This document shows, piece by piece, positions 1 through 9,017 of a stretch of 64,000 nucleotides of DNA. This stretch comes from Rheinheimera soli (GTDB lineage Bacteria; Pseudomonadota; Gammaproteobacteria; Enterobacterales; Alteromonadaceae), in NCBI RefSeq assembly GCF_021290985.1, contig NZ_JAJOYU010000015.1, forward strand, positions 46,880 to 110,879, written 5' to 3'. The notes under the pieces are model-generated. The model worked only from the letters and a program-made list of their open reading frames with translations, made no database searches and had not been told where the DNA came from. Made by a program: the position numbers and the translations under genes. Position 1 is the stretch's first letter, and each line of letters starts with the position of its first letter.

Positions 1-2545
1 AATCAGCTAACAACGCATCAAAGTCTGTGTCATCTAAGGCTTCAAGTTCTGATGCAATGTCGTTATTGGCCTGTTGCGTGTCATGCGATATCACTTCGGA
101 CTCTGCAGTGTCCTCAAGGTCCTGTTCCAATTCAAGATCATCATCAGTGTCTTCAACAGAACCAGCTTCATCAGAAAACTCCAGATCCGGGTATTCTTCT
201 AATACTTTGCTTGGATTCTCCACTGACAAGGTGGCAGCAGATACACGACTGACACTTAAATCTTCCTGCAGATCAAGATCAGGCACCGACTCGCCAGATG
301 GCTGCTCGACAGCCTGATCAGTCAGCTCCTGCCATGCCTCACTGGCTTCAATGTCGTCTGACATCTCCTCAGCGCCTTGTGCGGCGTCGGTATCTGATAC
401 CTCAGGCTGTATCTCATCTGGGCTATCAATTTCATCCACAACCTGATCATCTGAGTCTGCGGCTAAGACTTGATCCGGTATCGCATCTGTATGTTCTGAT
501 AGGCTTGCGGTCTGATCATCAGCCAGAATGTCACTTTCAGGTTCAAGTTCGTTGATAAGCTCTGCTAAATCGCCATGATCTGCATGAAAATGTGCAGGCA
601 TTGCTGTTGATTGCTCTTCTGCCGGCTCATCGGATAACAACAGAGCGACATCACCAGGGCTCAGCGGGTAATCATCCTCGTCAAATTCCAGAGTAGTTTC
701 AACAGCATCTTGTGTTTCAGGCTCAAGATCCGGTTCATCAGTCAGACTAAAAGCATCAGGTTCAGGCTCACTCACCTTATCTGTGTTTGCACTGTCAGGC
801 CAGTTGGTTGTGCCATCCAGCAAGGCATCAATATCAATATCGCTTTCATCTTCAGTCGATGATGGCTCTGAGATGGATAATTCTTCATCAGCAAGTGATT
901 CAGCAAATTCATCCAGCTCTGAGCTGTCAAAATGAGGTTGCTCTGGCATCAGATCCTGTAGGTCCGCAGCCTCTTCAACTGGCACTTCCGGGGAGCGGTC
1001 CGATACCACTTCTTCAGCTTGAGGCGCTTCGTTTGTCACCACCAATTCATCCAGCAGGGAATCAAAGTCGACTTCTTCAACTTCTTCTATTTCATCCAGA
1101 CTGAACTCATCTGTTTCGTCGGAAACCTTATTACTTACAGCAAAAGTGTCGCTATCTGGTTCATCCAGTTCAATTTCTTCAATCAGTTCATCCTGTTCAT
1201 CGTCAGTCTGCTCTGCTTGTTTTTGCTCTTCCGCTAACTGCTCAGCGACAGCCTGAGCGAATATATCGTCAGGGTCATCCAATTCAGGCTCTTCATCAAA
1301 CAGAGCGGATAAATCAGCGCCAGATAAAATATTATTTGGATCAAACTCTTTGGCTGGTGCTTTTGTCGGTTGATCCAACAAATCATCCAGCAGCTCATCA
1401 TCCATTGAACTGGCGTCGAGTAGATCTTTGCTGTCCAGCAAGTCATCGTCATTCATCAGAATGTCGTCAAACTCGTCCGCTCTGGTATCCAGTAACATAT
1501 CATCATGTAAATCAATAGGTTCATCATCCAGCCGTATACCTTGACTGCCGGTATCCAACAAAGATTCATCCAGCGTCATCAGACTGCTTTCGTCAAAATC
1601 CAGACTTTCATCTAAAGGAGGTAAGGGTGAACGATAGCCTGATTCTTGCTGAGGCACTGCCGTAGCAGCGCTGACTATTTGCTCTGATTTTCTGGTCCGT
1701 CGTTTGATCCAGCCCAATACCGCAAACAACACAAATAAGGTCGGTAATGTGGCTAATAACACCCAGGTCAAACTACTGGAGGAAATATTTTGCCACAGCT
1801 CGGCAAAACTTGTCCCTTGCTGCTCCCGCTCTATCTGGGCCTTTTGTTGTGCCAACATTTCAGCCTGCTGGGCCACCAACAACTGCAATTGCTGCTGAAT
1901 TTCGCTGTCTTTATCGACCTGAGACTTCATCAGCAGCATTTGGTCAGCCAGCTGATCCAGCTTATCTTTTAGCGCAGTGTTGTCCGCCAACACAGCTTCG
2001 ACTGTAATTTTTGATTCCGCTAGTTTGCTTTGCAGATCAAGAAGTTGTCCCTTTTGTTGCCCTTCAACGCGGCTCAACTCCTGCTTAATTTCCTGCTTGG
2101 CTTTATCCACGTCTTTTTGCTGTGCAGTGTTTATACCTTGTTTCACTTTGGCTGCTGCTGCGGCACGCACTCTGTCAGCCCAGATCCGATCGTCTTCTTC
2201 CGACTTACGTTGCGCCTCCACAGCATCAACCTGCATGATTTCATCCACATTAGGAATAGCCAGAAAAGAGCCGACATTCAGATGGTTGAAGTTATCATCA
2301 AGGAAAGATTGAGGGTTTTTCAGATAGATGGCATGCATCACCTGATAAATATTTAAACCTGGATGTGGCCTTGCTTCTTCGGCAATACGCCATAAGGTAT
2401 CGTTGGGTGTCAAAGGGCCTACCCGACTACGAGCCGGATTTTCGGTGCTTTTTGGGCCTTTAAGACGCAAGGTGGTATCTGCAGTGGCGTTAACACTGCA
2501 GATCTGCAACAGAATACTGAAAATAAGAAGCCCAACTAAACGCAT
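1..2545 (-). CDS. fimV: FimV-like pole/motility hub protein (C-terminal part outside window)
   Basis: The frame is open from an ATG at 2545 to the window edge, giving about 848 residues without a stop. It starts with a signal peptide (MRLVGLLIFSILLQ, cleaved near NATA). A LysM-like FimV N-terminal domain follows at about residues 45-105 (PLTPNDTLWRIAEEARP, later NHLNVGSFLAIPN). Next come a coiled coil rich in Gln, Lys and Glu (about 110-245), one transmembrane helix (about 260-280, LTWVLLATLPTLFVLFAVLG), and a very long Asp/Glu-rich region with repeats such as LLDDLLD and DFDSLLDEL. This order matches FimV/HubP proteins, which anchor polar machineries and twitching motility. The TPR-bearing C-terminus would lie beyond base 1. 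In Pseudomonas fimV also lies next to asd, which supports the call. A weak promoter region of 190 bp separates it from asd. Confidence 0.88.
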   Translation of the reverse strand, partial: MRLVGLLIFSILLQICSVNATADTTLRLKGPKSTENPARSRVGPLTPNDTLWRIAEEARPHPGLNIYQVMHAIYLKNPQSFLDDNFNHLNVGSFLAIPNVDEIMQVDAVEAQRKSEEDDRIWADRVRAAAAAKVKQGINTAQQKDVDKAKQEIKQELSRVEGQQKGQLLDLQSKLAESKITVEAVLADNTALKDKLDQLADQMLLMKSQVDKDSEIQQQLQLLVAQQAEMLAQQKAQIEREQQGTSFAELWQNISSSSLTWVLLATLPTLFVLFAVLGWIKRRTRKSEQIVSAATAVPQQESGYRSPLPPLDESLDFDESSLMTLDESLLDTGSQGIRLDDEPIDLHDDMLLDTRADEFDDILMNDDDLLDSKDLLDASSMDDELLDDLLDQPTKAPAKEFDPNNILSGADLSALFDEEPELDDPDDIFAQAVAEQLAEEQKQAEQTDDEQDELIEEIELDEPDSDTFAVSNKVSDETDEFSLDEIEEVEEVDFDSLLDELVVTNEAPQAEEVVSDRSPEVPVEEAADLQDLMPEQPHFDSSELDEFAESLADEELSISEPSSTEDESDIDIDALLDGTTNWPDSANTDKVSEPEPDAFSLTDEPDLEPETQDAVETTLEFDEDDYPLSPGDVALLLSDEPAEEQSTAMPAHFHADHGDLAELINELEPESDILADDQTASLSEHTDAIPDQVLAADSDDQVVDEIDSPDEIQPEVSDTDAAQGAEEMSDDIEASEAWQELTDQAVEQPSGESVPDLDLQEDLSVSRVSAATLSVENPSKVLEEYPDLEFSDEAGSVEDTDDDLELEQDLEDTAESEVISHDTQQANNDIASELEALDDTDFDALLAD

Positions 2546-2690
2546 CGATGATCCTTTAAGGCCGGAGATTATTTTTGACACAAAAACACTGCAAACATCG
2601 TTCCACACTGGAATAGTAAACCAGATGAATGCGACTGGCTATGCTTAAACACTATCTGCATATCGGCAGCTAAATCAATTGCTTTAGAAA

Positions 2691-2719
2691 CAACAAAGGC
2701 CCCGTCAGGAGCCTTTGTT
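2691..2719 (-). terminator. Terminator after asd
   Basis: An inverted repeat ACAAAGGC (2693-2700) and GCCTTTGT (2711-2718) surrounds a 10-base loop. On the minus strand it is followed by TTGTTTC. It lies 17 bp past the asd stop codon. Confidence 0.65.
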
Positions 2720-2735
2720 TAGTTTTAATCTGTGT

Positions 2736-3755
2736 TTACAGATAGTCGCGAATTAAATGCTCAGCGATTTGAATACTGTTGGTGGCGGCGCCTTTACGGA
2801 TATTGTCAGCAACAACCCATAAGTTAATCCCATTTTCATGGGAGAAATCCTGGCGAATACGACCAACAAACACATCATCCTGACCCGCAGCATTGCCTAC
2901 CTGAGTCGGATAATCAGCATTGTCTTCCATCAGCGTCACACCAGGTGCATTGGCTAACAGCGCTTTTACCTGTTCAACACTGATTGGCATACGGGTTTCC
3001 AGATGCACAGCTTCGGCATGACCATAAAACACAGGCACACGAACCGCAGTCGCATTTACAGAAATGCTGGCATCGCCCATGATTTTTTGGGTTTCCCAGT
3101 GCATTTTCATTTCTTCTTTGGTGTAGCCGTTATCTAAAAACACATCAATTTGCGGAATACAGTTAAAAGCAATCTGACGGGCAAACTTGCTGCCTTCTTC
3201 CAAAGGACGACCATTGAGTAACTGCGCCGTTTCTTTAGCTAAAGCTTCAACACCTTGTTGACCAGCACCAGCCACCGACTGATAAGTCGCTACATTGATA
3301 CGGCTGATCCCCACTGCATCATGAATAGGTTTTAACGCAACCAGCATCTGAATAGTGGAGCAGTTTGGGTTAGCAATGATATTGCGGTTACGAAACTCAG
3401 CAATAGCATGAGCGTTCACTTCAGGCACCACCAATGGAATATCAGCTTCGTAACGGTAGTGAGAGGTGTTGTCGATCACCACACAACCTGCATCTGCAGC
3501 ACGAGGTGCATAAGTTGCAGATACACTGCCACCTGCAGAGAACAAACCTATCTGCACCTTAGTCCAGTCAAAGGTCTCAGCATCCAGTACTTCGATTTGT
3601 TTACCCTTAAAGGTGATAAAGCCACCGGCAGAGCGGCTGCTGGCTAAAGGATAAAGTTTATTTACCGGAAAATCGCGCTGCTCTAAAATTTCAATTAAAT
3701 GCTGGCCTACTAAACCTGTAGCACCTAACACAGCGACGTCGTATTGCTGAGCCAT
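2736..3755 (-). CDS. asd: Aspartate-semialdehyde dehydrogenase
   Basis: The 339-residue protein reduces aspartyl phosphate to aspartate semialdehyde in the lysine/threonine/methionine pathway. An N-terminal Rossmann motif GATGLVG is at residues 11-17. The catalytic cysteine is Cys132 in NPNCSTIQ, and GHAEAVH carries a conserved histidine further on. Presence of the cysteine argues for a true Asd rather than the inactive Usg paralogue that occupies this locus in enterics. The ATG at 3755 is preceded by a purine-rich GAGGGGGAA site. Upstream lies a 137-bp gap holding a dispersed repeat, so asd is probably transcribed separately from pdxB. Confidence 0.9.
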   Translation of the reverse strand: MAQQYDVAVLGATGLVGQHLIEILEQRDFPVNKLYPLASSRSAGGFITFKGKQIEVLDAETFDWTKVQIGLFSAGGSVSATYAPRAADAGCVVIDNTSHYRYEADIPLVVPEVNAHAIAEFRNRNIIANPNCSTIQMLVALKPIHDAVGISRINVATYQSVAGAGQQGVEALAKETAQLLNGRPLEEGSKFARQIAFNCIPQIDVFLDNGYTKEEMKMHWETQKIMGDASISVNATAVRVPVFYGHAEAVHLETRMPISVEQVKALLANAPGVTLMEDNADYPTQVGNAAGQDDVFVGRIRQDFSHENGINLWVVADNIRKGAATNSIQIAEHLIRDYL

Positions 3756-3805
3756 GGTTATTCCCCCTCTGATTACTGGCTGCTTTACCCTTCTTACTTA
3801 ACGCT

Positions 3806-3891
3806 GCCGCATTGTTGACTACGCTCTTCGCCCCAGTCACATAGGACTACTATGCTCCTGGGGTCTCGCTCGCTTGTCGCCGCGCTGCAAC
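3806..3891 (-). repeat. Dispersed hairpin repeat A, copy 1
   Basis: Read on the minus strand, this 86-bp segment matches 27589-27674 read on the plus strand, with only a few differences. Both contain GGCGACAAGCGAGCGAGACC and GGAGCATAGTAGTCCTATG. It can fold as a two-part hairpin: CCCCAG (3831-3836) with CTGGGG (3858-3863) outside, CATAG (3840-3844) with CTATG (3850-3854) inside. It reaches to within two bases of the pdxB stop codon. Confidence 0.85.
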
Positions 3892-3892
3892 G

Positions 3893-5041
3893 TCAATTAA
3901 TTTGGGTGTTAAAACCTAATGTTGTTAAAAACTCAGGCACTTCTTGTCCTGTCAGCCGCACCGAGCTGTATTCACGCCGCGGTGAGTATGACTTTCTAAG
4001 CCAGTCAAAACCTTGTGTTTTCTTATCTTGCATCATATAGAAACGAAACAAAGCATCGTCCCGGCGCACATCATATAACAGCCGGGTTAAATTTTGGACA
4101 TCTAAAAGTCCAAAATTTGAATTTATTTTCACCTCTGAAACTTGCGGCTCTGGTAGCACGTGCGTCAGGGTCTTTGCCGGGCTTAACCCCAACTGTTGGC
4201 AAAATGCCTGATACAGCATTTCAGTACCACGAGCTTTGCCTTCGATGCTGTGCCCTGCAATATGCGCAGTGGCTACATCTGTAAAGGGAATTAACCTTAA
4301 ATCAGGTTCTGGTTCATTGGCCCAAACATCCAGCACCAGCGCTCGTTTCTGACCAGACTGAGCCTCTGTACATTGAGCATCCGTCAATAAAGCGTCGTTA
4401 TTGGTCACTTCACCACGACAGGCATTGATCACAGCGCAATCGGCTTTCAGCAGCTTTAAAGTCCGGCTATTCAATAAGTCCACTGTGGCATCTGGCCCGG
4501 TCTTTACCAAAGGCACATGAAAACTGACGATATCGAGCTGAGGCAATAATTCTTCAAACGGAATATGCGGAAAATCAGGTTCAGTGGCAGCACGTTGTGG
4601 GTCACAGCACAAAACCTTGATGGACAAGGCCTGAAGAGCACTCACCAGCACACGACCTATATTGCCAACCCCGACCACACCAACTGTTTTTTGCTGCAAA
4701 TTCCATTGGTACTTTTCAGCCAGCACAAAGATACTACTCAAGACATACTCAACCACAGACTGAGCATTACAACCAGGCGCGCTGCTAAAACCAATACCCC
4801 GTTGTTGCAGATAGTTCTGATCAATATGATCAGTGCCAATAGTGGCCGTACCGACAAACTTCAACTTTGGGCTTTGTGACACTAACTGCTCATTGACTTT
4901 AGTCACAGAACGCACCAGCAATACATCAGCATCTGTAATTTGTTCTGAAGTTAAAGTACGGCCGTTAACCAGCGTCACCTCGCCTAAATCAGCAAAGAAA
5001 TCTTTGACGTACGGCATATTTTCGTCGGCGTATATCTTCAT
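3893..5041 (-). CDS. pdxB: Erythronate-4-phosphate dehydrogenase
   Basis: This D-isomer 2-hydroxyacid dehydrogenase catalyses the second step of deoxyxylulose-5-phosphate-dependent pyridoxal phosphate synthesis. From the chosen ATG at 5041 (MKIYADENMPYVKDFF) it has 382 residues, matching the family's usual 378-380. The upstream 34 residues of open frame are low-complexity and unlike the family. The NAD-binding motif GVGNIGRVL, the HVPLVKTG segment, an ACRGEV segment with arginine, and HIAGHSIEGKARG with the catalytic histidine are all visible. The C-terminal dimerisation domain is present. The gene ends directly at repeat A. Confidence 0.93.
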   Translation of the reverse strand: MKIYADENMPYVKDFFADLGEVTLVNGRTLTSEQITDADVLLVRSVTKVNEQLVSQSPKLKFVGTATIGTDHIDQNYLQQRGIGFSSAPGCNAQSVVEYVLSSIFVLAEKYQWNLQQKTVGVVGVGNIGRVLVSALQALSIKVLCCDPQRAATEPDFPHIPFEELLPQLDIVSFHVPLVKTGPDATVDLLNSRTLKLLKADCAVINACRGEVTNNDALLTDAQCTEAQSGQKRALVLDVWANEPEPDLRLIPFTDVATAHIAGHSIEGKARGTEMLYQAFCQQLGLSPAKTLTHVLPEPQVSEVKINSNFGLLDVQNLTRLLYDVRRDDALFRFYMMQDKKTQGFDWLRKSYSPRREYSSVRLTGQEVPEFLTTLGFNTQIN

Positions 5042-5128
5042 CTGTATCAGTCCACTGTCACAATGGCGGTATTGTAACGACGGTCTATGTTTTGAGCCAT
5101 CGGATTTCTGAATTTTTGCTAAGCCAAT

Positions 5129-5160
5129 AAAAAAACGCTGCATCAGGCAGCGTTTTTTTG
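5129..5160 (-). terminator. Terminator after fabB
   Basis: CGCTGC (5136-5141) and GCAGCG (5147-5152) form a stem with A and T runs on both sides, so it can work in either direction. It lies 13 bp past the fabB stop codon, and pdxB starts 88 bp further on. Confidence 0.8.
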
Positions 5161-5172
5161 ACAGAGGAAAAA

Positions 5173-6387
5173 TTAGCTCTGATATTTTTGCATCACTAAA
5201 GTGGCATTGGTACCACCAAAACCAAAGCTGTTGGACATCACAGTGGTCAATTTAGCTTCTGTCGCTTTAGTAACTATATTTAAACCAGCAGCAGCTTCGT
5301 CCAGCGTATTGATATTAATGGAAGGGGCAATAAAGTTATGCTCCATCATCAACAGTGAATAAATAGCTTCGTGCACACCAGCAGCACCTAAAGCATGACC
5401 TGTCATAGCTTTAGTGGCGCTGATAGCAGGAGATTTGCCACCAAAGACTTGCTGAATAGCGCCTAATTCTTTCACATCACCAACTGGCGTACTGGTACCG
5501 TGGGTATTGACGTAGTCGATTGGACCTTTGACGTCTTTCATCGCCATTTCCATACAACGTACAGCGCCCTCACCACTTGGTGCTACCATGTCGTAGCCAT
5601 CTGAAGTTGCGCCGTAACCAACGATTTCAGCATAAATTTTAGCGCCACGTGCCAGCGCATGTTCCAGCTCTTCAACTACTAAAATACCGCCACCACCGCT
5701 GATCACAAAACCATCGCGGTCAGCGTCATAAGTACGGGATGCCAGTTCAGGCGTTTCATTGTATTTAGTCGATAAAGCGCCCATAGCGTCAAATTCCATC
5801 GCTAAGGTCCAGTGCACTTCTTCACCGCCACCGGCAAAAATAATGTCCTGTTTACCTAACTGGATAAGTTCCACTGCATGACCAATACAATGTGCACTGG
5901 TGGCGCAAGCTGAGCTGATAGAGTAGTTCACACCTTTGATTTCAAAAGGAGTGGCTAAACAAGCCGAACAGGTGCTCGACATAGTTTTAGGCACAGCGTA
6001 AGGGCCAACACGTTTCACGCCTTTTTCTCGTAAAGTGTCTGCAGCTTCAATTTGAGTTTTAGACGAAGCACCACCAGAACCTACCACTAAACCAGTGCGG
6101 AAATTCGACACTTGCTCTGGAGTTAAACCTGCATCTTCAATGGCTTGTTGCATAGAGATATAAGCATAAGCTGCTGCATCGCCCATAAAACGTAAGGCTT
6201 TGCGGTCGATTAATGCGGCGGTATCAATTTCAATCTGGCCCCAGACCTGTGATCTCAGGCCCATATCGGCAAATTCCTGAGACGCTTTAATACCAGAGCG
6301 TCCTGTTTTTAATGATTCCAGCACTTGCTGTTTATCATTACCAATGCTGGACACTATGCCTAACCCTGTGATCACTGCTCTTTTCAT
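5173..6387 (-). CDS. fabB: 3-oxoacyl-[acyl-carrier-protein] synthase I
   Basis: KAS I condenses acyl-ACP with malonyl-ACP and is needed for unsaturated fatty acid elongation. The start is set at 6387 ([10 protein letters not shown]), giving 404 residues against 406 in E. coli; the extra 16 upstream residues are not family-like. The Cys-His-His triad is visible as Cys161 (SSACATSAH), His296 (NTHGTSTP) and His331 ([10 protein letters not shown]), with Lys326 nearby. It diverges from mnmC, as in enteric genomes. A FabR-like palindrome lies 84 bp upstream of the start codon. Confidence 0.95.
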   Translation of the reverse strand: MKRAVITGLGIVSSIGNDKQQVLESLKTGRSGIKASQEFADMGLRSQVWGQIEIDTAALIDRKALRFMGDAAAYAYISMQQAIEDAGLTPEQVSNFRTGLVVGSGGASSKTQIEAADTLREKGVKRVGPYAVPKTMSSTCSACLATPFEIKGVNYSISSACATSAHCIGHAVELIQLGKQDIIFAGGGEEVHWTLAMEFDAMGALSTKYNETPELASRTYDADRDGFVISGGGGILVVEELEHALARGAKIYAEIVGYGATSDGYDMVAPSGEGAVRCMEMAMKDVKGPIDYVNTHGTSTPVGDVKELGAIQQVFGGKSPAISATKAMTGHALGAAGVHEAIYSLLMMEHNFIAPSININTLDEAAAGLNIVTKATEAKLTTVMSNSFGFGGTNATLVMQKYQS

Positions 6388-6442
6388 GCTTACTCCAAAC
6401 AAAAAATCGGATGTCTTTTTATCATTGCGGCACATTGTACGG

Positions 6443-6488
6443 AGTTTCTTTTAGAAACTGGTCCGCTTTCAGCGCACAGTTGTACACT
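6443..6488. promoter_or_regulatory. fabB/mnmC control region with FabR-like palindrome
   Basis: AGCGCACAGTTGTACACT at 6471-6488 is a near-palindrome resembling the AGCGTAC/GTNCGCT operator of FabR-type regulators of unsaturated fatty acid synthesis. A second inverted repeat, AGTTTC-tttta-GAAACT, lies at 6443-6459. The match to FabR is from memory of the consensus and is imperfect. Confidence 0.35.
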
Positions 6489-6543
6489 ATTATCTATTTG
6501 TATTGCGGCTAAGTTACAATACCTTATTCTTTTTCGATAGGGT

Positions 6544-8397
6544 TTGACGTCCTTGCAACAAGCACAGGTTCACTATAACGACGCTGGCACACCGGTTTCC
6601 GACCTGTTTGGCGATATTTATTTTTCCGACAATGGCGGCCTCGACGAGACCGATTATGTGTTTTTGCATAAAAATCAGCTGCCTGAACGCTGGTTTACTC
6701 ACTCGCGAGCTTTTTTCCATATCGCCGAAACTGGTTTTGGTACTGGTTTAAATTTTCTGCTGACCTGGTTGCGTTTTCGTCAGTACAAAACAGCGTCAAC
6801 GACCTGTCAGCGTTTGTACTTTAGCAGTTTTGAAAAATACCCCCTGAGTAAAGCAGACTTAACCAAAGCTTTAGCGGCCTGGCCCCAACTGGCAGAACTG
6901 ACCGCCTTATTAATACAGAGCTACCCTGTTGCTTTACCAGGCCCACATCGAATGACCTTTGATGACGGCGCTGTGGTGCTGGATTTATGGCTGGGTGATG
7001 TCAATGAACTACTGCCACAAGTGCCGGAACAGAACAAAGTCGATGCCTGGTTTTTAGATGGTTTTGCACCCAGTAAAAACCCGGATATGTGGCAACAAAA
7101 TTTGTTTAACCAGATGTTCAGGTTGAGCCACAGCGGCACTACGGCCTCTACCTTTACCTGTGCAGGTTTTGTCCGTCGAGGTTTAAATGACGCAGGTTTT
7201 TCTGCCAAAAAAACCAAAGGCCATGGTCAAAAGCGTGAAATGTTGATTGCCAGTGCAGAACAGGCTGCCGAATTGAACTTAGATCAACCAGACAACATCA
7301 CGGTTGTAGGCGCTGGTGTCGCAGGCATCAATGCGGCTTTTGCGTTATGGCAAAAAGGATTAAAAGTCCAATTGCTGTGTGCGGATGCAGAAGCGGGTAT
7401 GGGTGCATCCCACAACCGTCAGGGAGCTGTGTACCCTAACCTGCATGCGACTTACGATCTGATGTCGTCTTTAAGTTGCCAGAGCTTTTTATATGCCAGA
7501 CAGTTTTATGCTGGCTGGTTAGGTAAATTAGCAGTAGCAGCAGACTGGTGTGGTGTATTAACTTTGGCCTGCAATGACAATCTGACTAAACGCCAGCATA
7601 AAATCCAGCAGCAACCTTTTGCGTTAAGTGGCTTGTTTAGTAGCGTCACCAAAGAGCAGGCTTCAGAAATTGCAGGGCTGGCTTTGCCTTATGACGGCTT
7701 ATTTTTTCCAACCGCAGGCTGGTTATGCCCACAACAGTATTGCCAGCAGATGGCACAATGGCTTGGCAGCCAAAGTGTCGACATTCACTACAACGCTCAA
7801 GTGCAAGCGATCACTCAACACGAACAGCATTGTATGCTGGAAACATCTGCCGGAACTTTGCATGCGAAAACAGTGGTTTTGGCAACAGGCGCACAATTAA
7901 ATACTCTGGATCATCAGGAGTCCTTTCCGCTTCGACAAATTCGTGGTCAGGTCAGTCATCTGCAAAGCCAGAGGATGACGCCGCTAAAAACTGTGGTTTG
8001 TCATCAGGGTTATATCACCCCTGCTTATCAGCAGTTGCATTGTGTCGGAGCCACCTTTGATCGCAACAGTGGGCACAGTGAAGTGCTTGCTGGAGATGAT
8101 CAACAAAACCTCGATTTAGTAAATCAGGCATTAGAGCAACCTGATTGGTTTGAGGACGTTGAAGTGATGTCAGCCAAAGCAGGTTTACGTGCCACAGTAC
8201 CGGATCATATGCCTGTACTGGGTAAGCAAAAGCAGCTGTGGCGTTTTGGTGCTTTGGGTGCCCGGGGCTTAACCTGGGCACCTTTACTGGCAGAGGTTTT
8301 AGCTTGTCTGATTGCAAAAGAGCCGCTACCTTTAACAACACAACAACTGGATGGTATTGATATCCAAAGGTATCTTCACCAAAGCGCAGCGGAATAA
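6544..8397 (+). CDS. mnmC: Bifunctional tRNA 5-methylaminomethyl-2-thiouridine synthesis protein
   Basis: The 617-residue protein carries out the last two steps of mnm5s2U34 formation in tRNA wobble positions. The N-terminal half is the SAM-dependent methyltransferase (AETGFGTGLNFL at about 59-70; FLDGFAPSKNPDMW at about 173-186). The C-terminal half is the FAD-dependent oxidoreductase, starting with the dinucleotide motif VGAGVAGINAAFA near residue 255. The best start is TTG at 6544, because the following residues already match the family N-terminus (NDAGTPVSDLFGDIYFS). It is somewhat shorter than E. coli MnmC (668). Confidence 0.93.
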   Translation: MTSLQQAQVHYNDAGTPVSDLFGDIYFSDNGGLDETDYVFLHKNQLPERWFTHSRAFFHIAETGFGTGLNFLLTWLRFRQYKTASTTCQRLYFSSFEKYPLSKADLTKALAAWPQLAELTALLIQSYPVALPGPHRMTFDDGAVVLDLWLGDVNELLPQVPEQNKVDAWFLDGFAPSKNPDMWQQNLFNQMFRLSHSGTTASTFTCAGFVRRGLNDAGFSAKKTKGHGQKREMLIASAEQAAELNLDQPDNITVVGAGVAGINAAFALWQKGLKVQLLCADAEAGMGASHNRQGAVYPNLHATYDLMSSLSCQSFLYARQFYAGWLGKLAVAADWCGVLTLACNDNLTKRQHKIQQQPFALSGLFSSVTKEQASEIAGLALPYDGLFFPTAGWLCPQQYCQQMAQWLGSQSVDIHYNAQVQAITQHEQHCMLETSAGTLHAKTVVLATGAQLNTLDHQESFPLRQIRGQVSHLQSQRMTPLKTVVCHQGYITPAYQQLHCVGATFDRNSGHSEVLAGDDQQNLDLVNQALEQPDWFEDVEVMSAKAGLRATVPDHMPVLGKQKQLWRFGALGARGLTWAPLLAEVLACLIAKEPLPLTTQQLDGIDIQRYLHQSAAE

Positions 8398-8402
8398 TTC
8401 AA

Positions 8403-9017
8403 TTGAACTTACTTTTTGCTGAAGATGATGCACTACTGGCCCAACTCTTTATGCTACAGGCACAAAGTGTAGGTTATCAGGTATTTTGGGCAGAAAATGG
8501 CGATATTGCAGTGCAACAGGCATTAAGTTATCAATTTGATCTGATTTTTATGGATGTTCAGATGCCAGTGCTCGACGGCATCAGTGCGATGCAAATGCTG
8601 CGTCAGCTTGGATACGACAGACCTATTATTGCAATGTCCGCAGAAAAAGTCACAGATGCTGGTTTTGATCTGGCGTTAACAAAACCGCTGCACTGGGAAC
8701 TGGTGCAGCACAAACTTGCGCAATTTGATGTTATTCCTCAGTTAACGCTAGAGATACCTCCTGAACTTAAAAATGCCTATGCAGCTCATGTCGAACAATC
8801 GCTGCATCAATTGCAAATGCTGGCAGATTCATCACAATGGGCTGATTTCTCAGCTATAGTGCATCAGTTAAAAGGCAGTGCTGGCAGCTTTGGTTTTGAA
8901 GAAATCAGTCAGCTCGCTGACCAGTTACAACAGACTTGGACTACCCTTTCAGAGCAACAAAAACCAGCGAGAGCAACCTATTTTCTAGAGCAATGCCAAG
9001 CATGCAAAATAAAATAA
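8403..9017 (+). CDS. Response regulator with C-terminal Hpt domain
   Basis: This 204-residue protein has a CheY-like receiver (residues 1-105) and a histidine phosphotransfer domain (about 120-204). The acidic pocket (EDD at 7-9), phosphoacceptor Asp51 (FMDVQMPVLDG) and Lys94 (TKPL) are visible. His154 in HQLKGSAGSFG is the Hpt site. It looks like the output half of a hybrid-kinase phosphorelay without its kinase. A TTG start five bases after the mnmC stop codon is the earliest in-frame option, and the receiver fold needs it. It overlaps the next gene by 16 bases, so the pair is probably translationally coupled. Confidence 0.8.
   Translation: MNLLFAEDDALLAQLFMLQAQSVGYQVFWAENGDIAVQQALSYQFDLIFMDVQMPVLDGISAMQMLRQLGYDRPIIAMSAEKVTDAGFDLALTKPLHWELVQHKLAQFDVIPQLTLEIPPELKNAYAAHVEQSLHQLQMLADSSQWADFSAIVHQLKGSAGSFGFEEISQLADQLQQTWTTLSEQQKPARATYFLEQCQACKIK

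Noticed and set aside
1..2545. Several plus-strand frames of 60-110 residues in the first 2.6 kb
   Set aside because: They are antisense shadows of the acidic, repetitive fimV coding sequence. Their low-complexity Ser/Gln/His content follows from Asp/Glu codons read backwards.
2736..3755. Usg (inactive Asd paralogue) instead of Asd
   Set aside because: The catalytic cysteine (Cys132 in NPNCST) and the other active-site residues are present.
5042..5143. Longer pdxB N-terminus starting at 5143
   Set aside because: The extra 34 residues do not match the family, and the internal ATG at 5041 gives the standard length.
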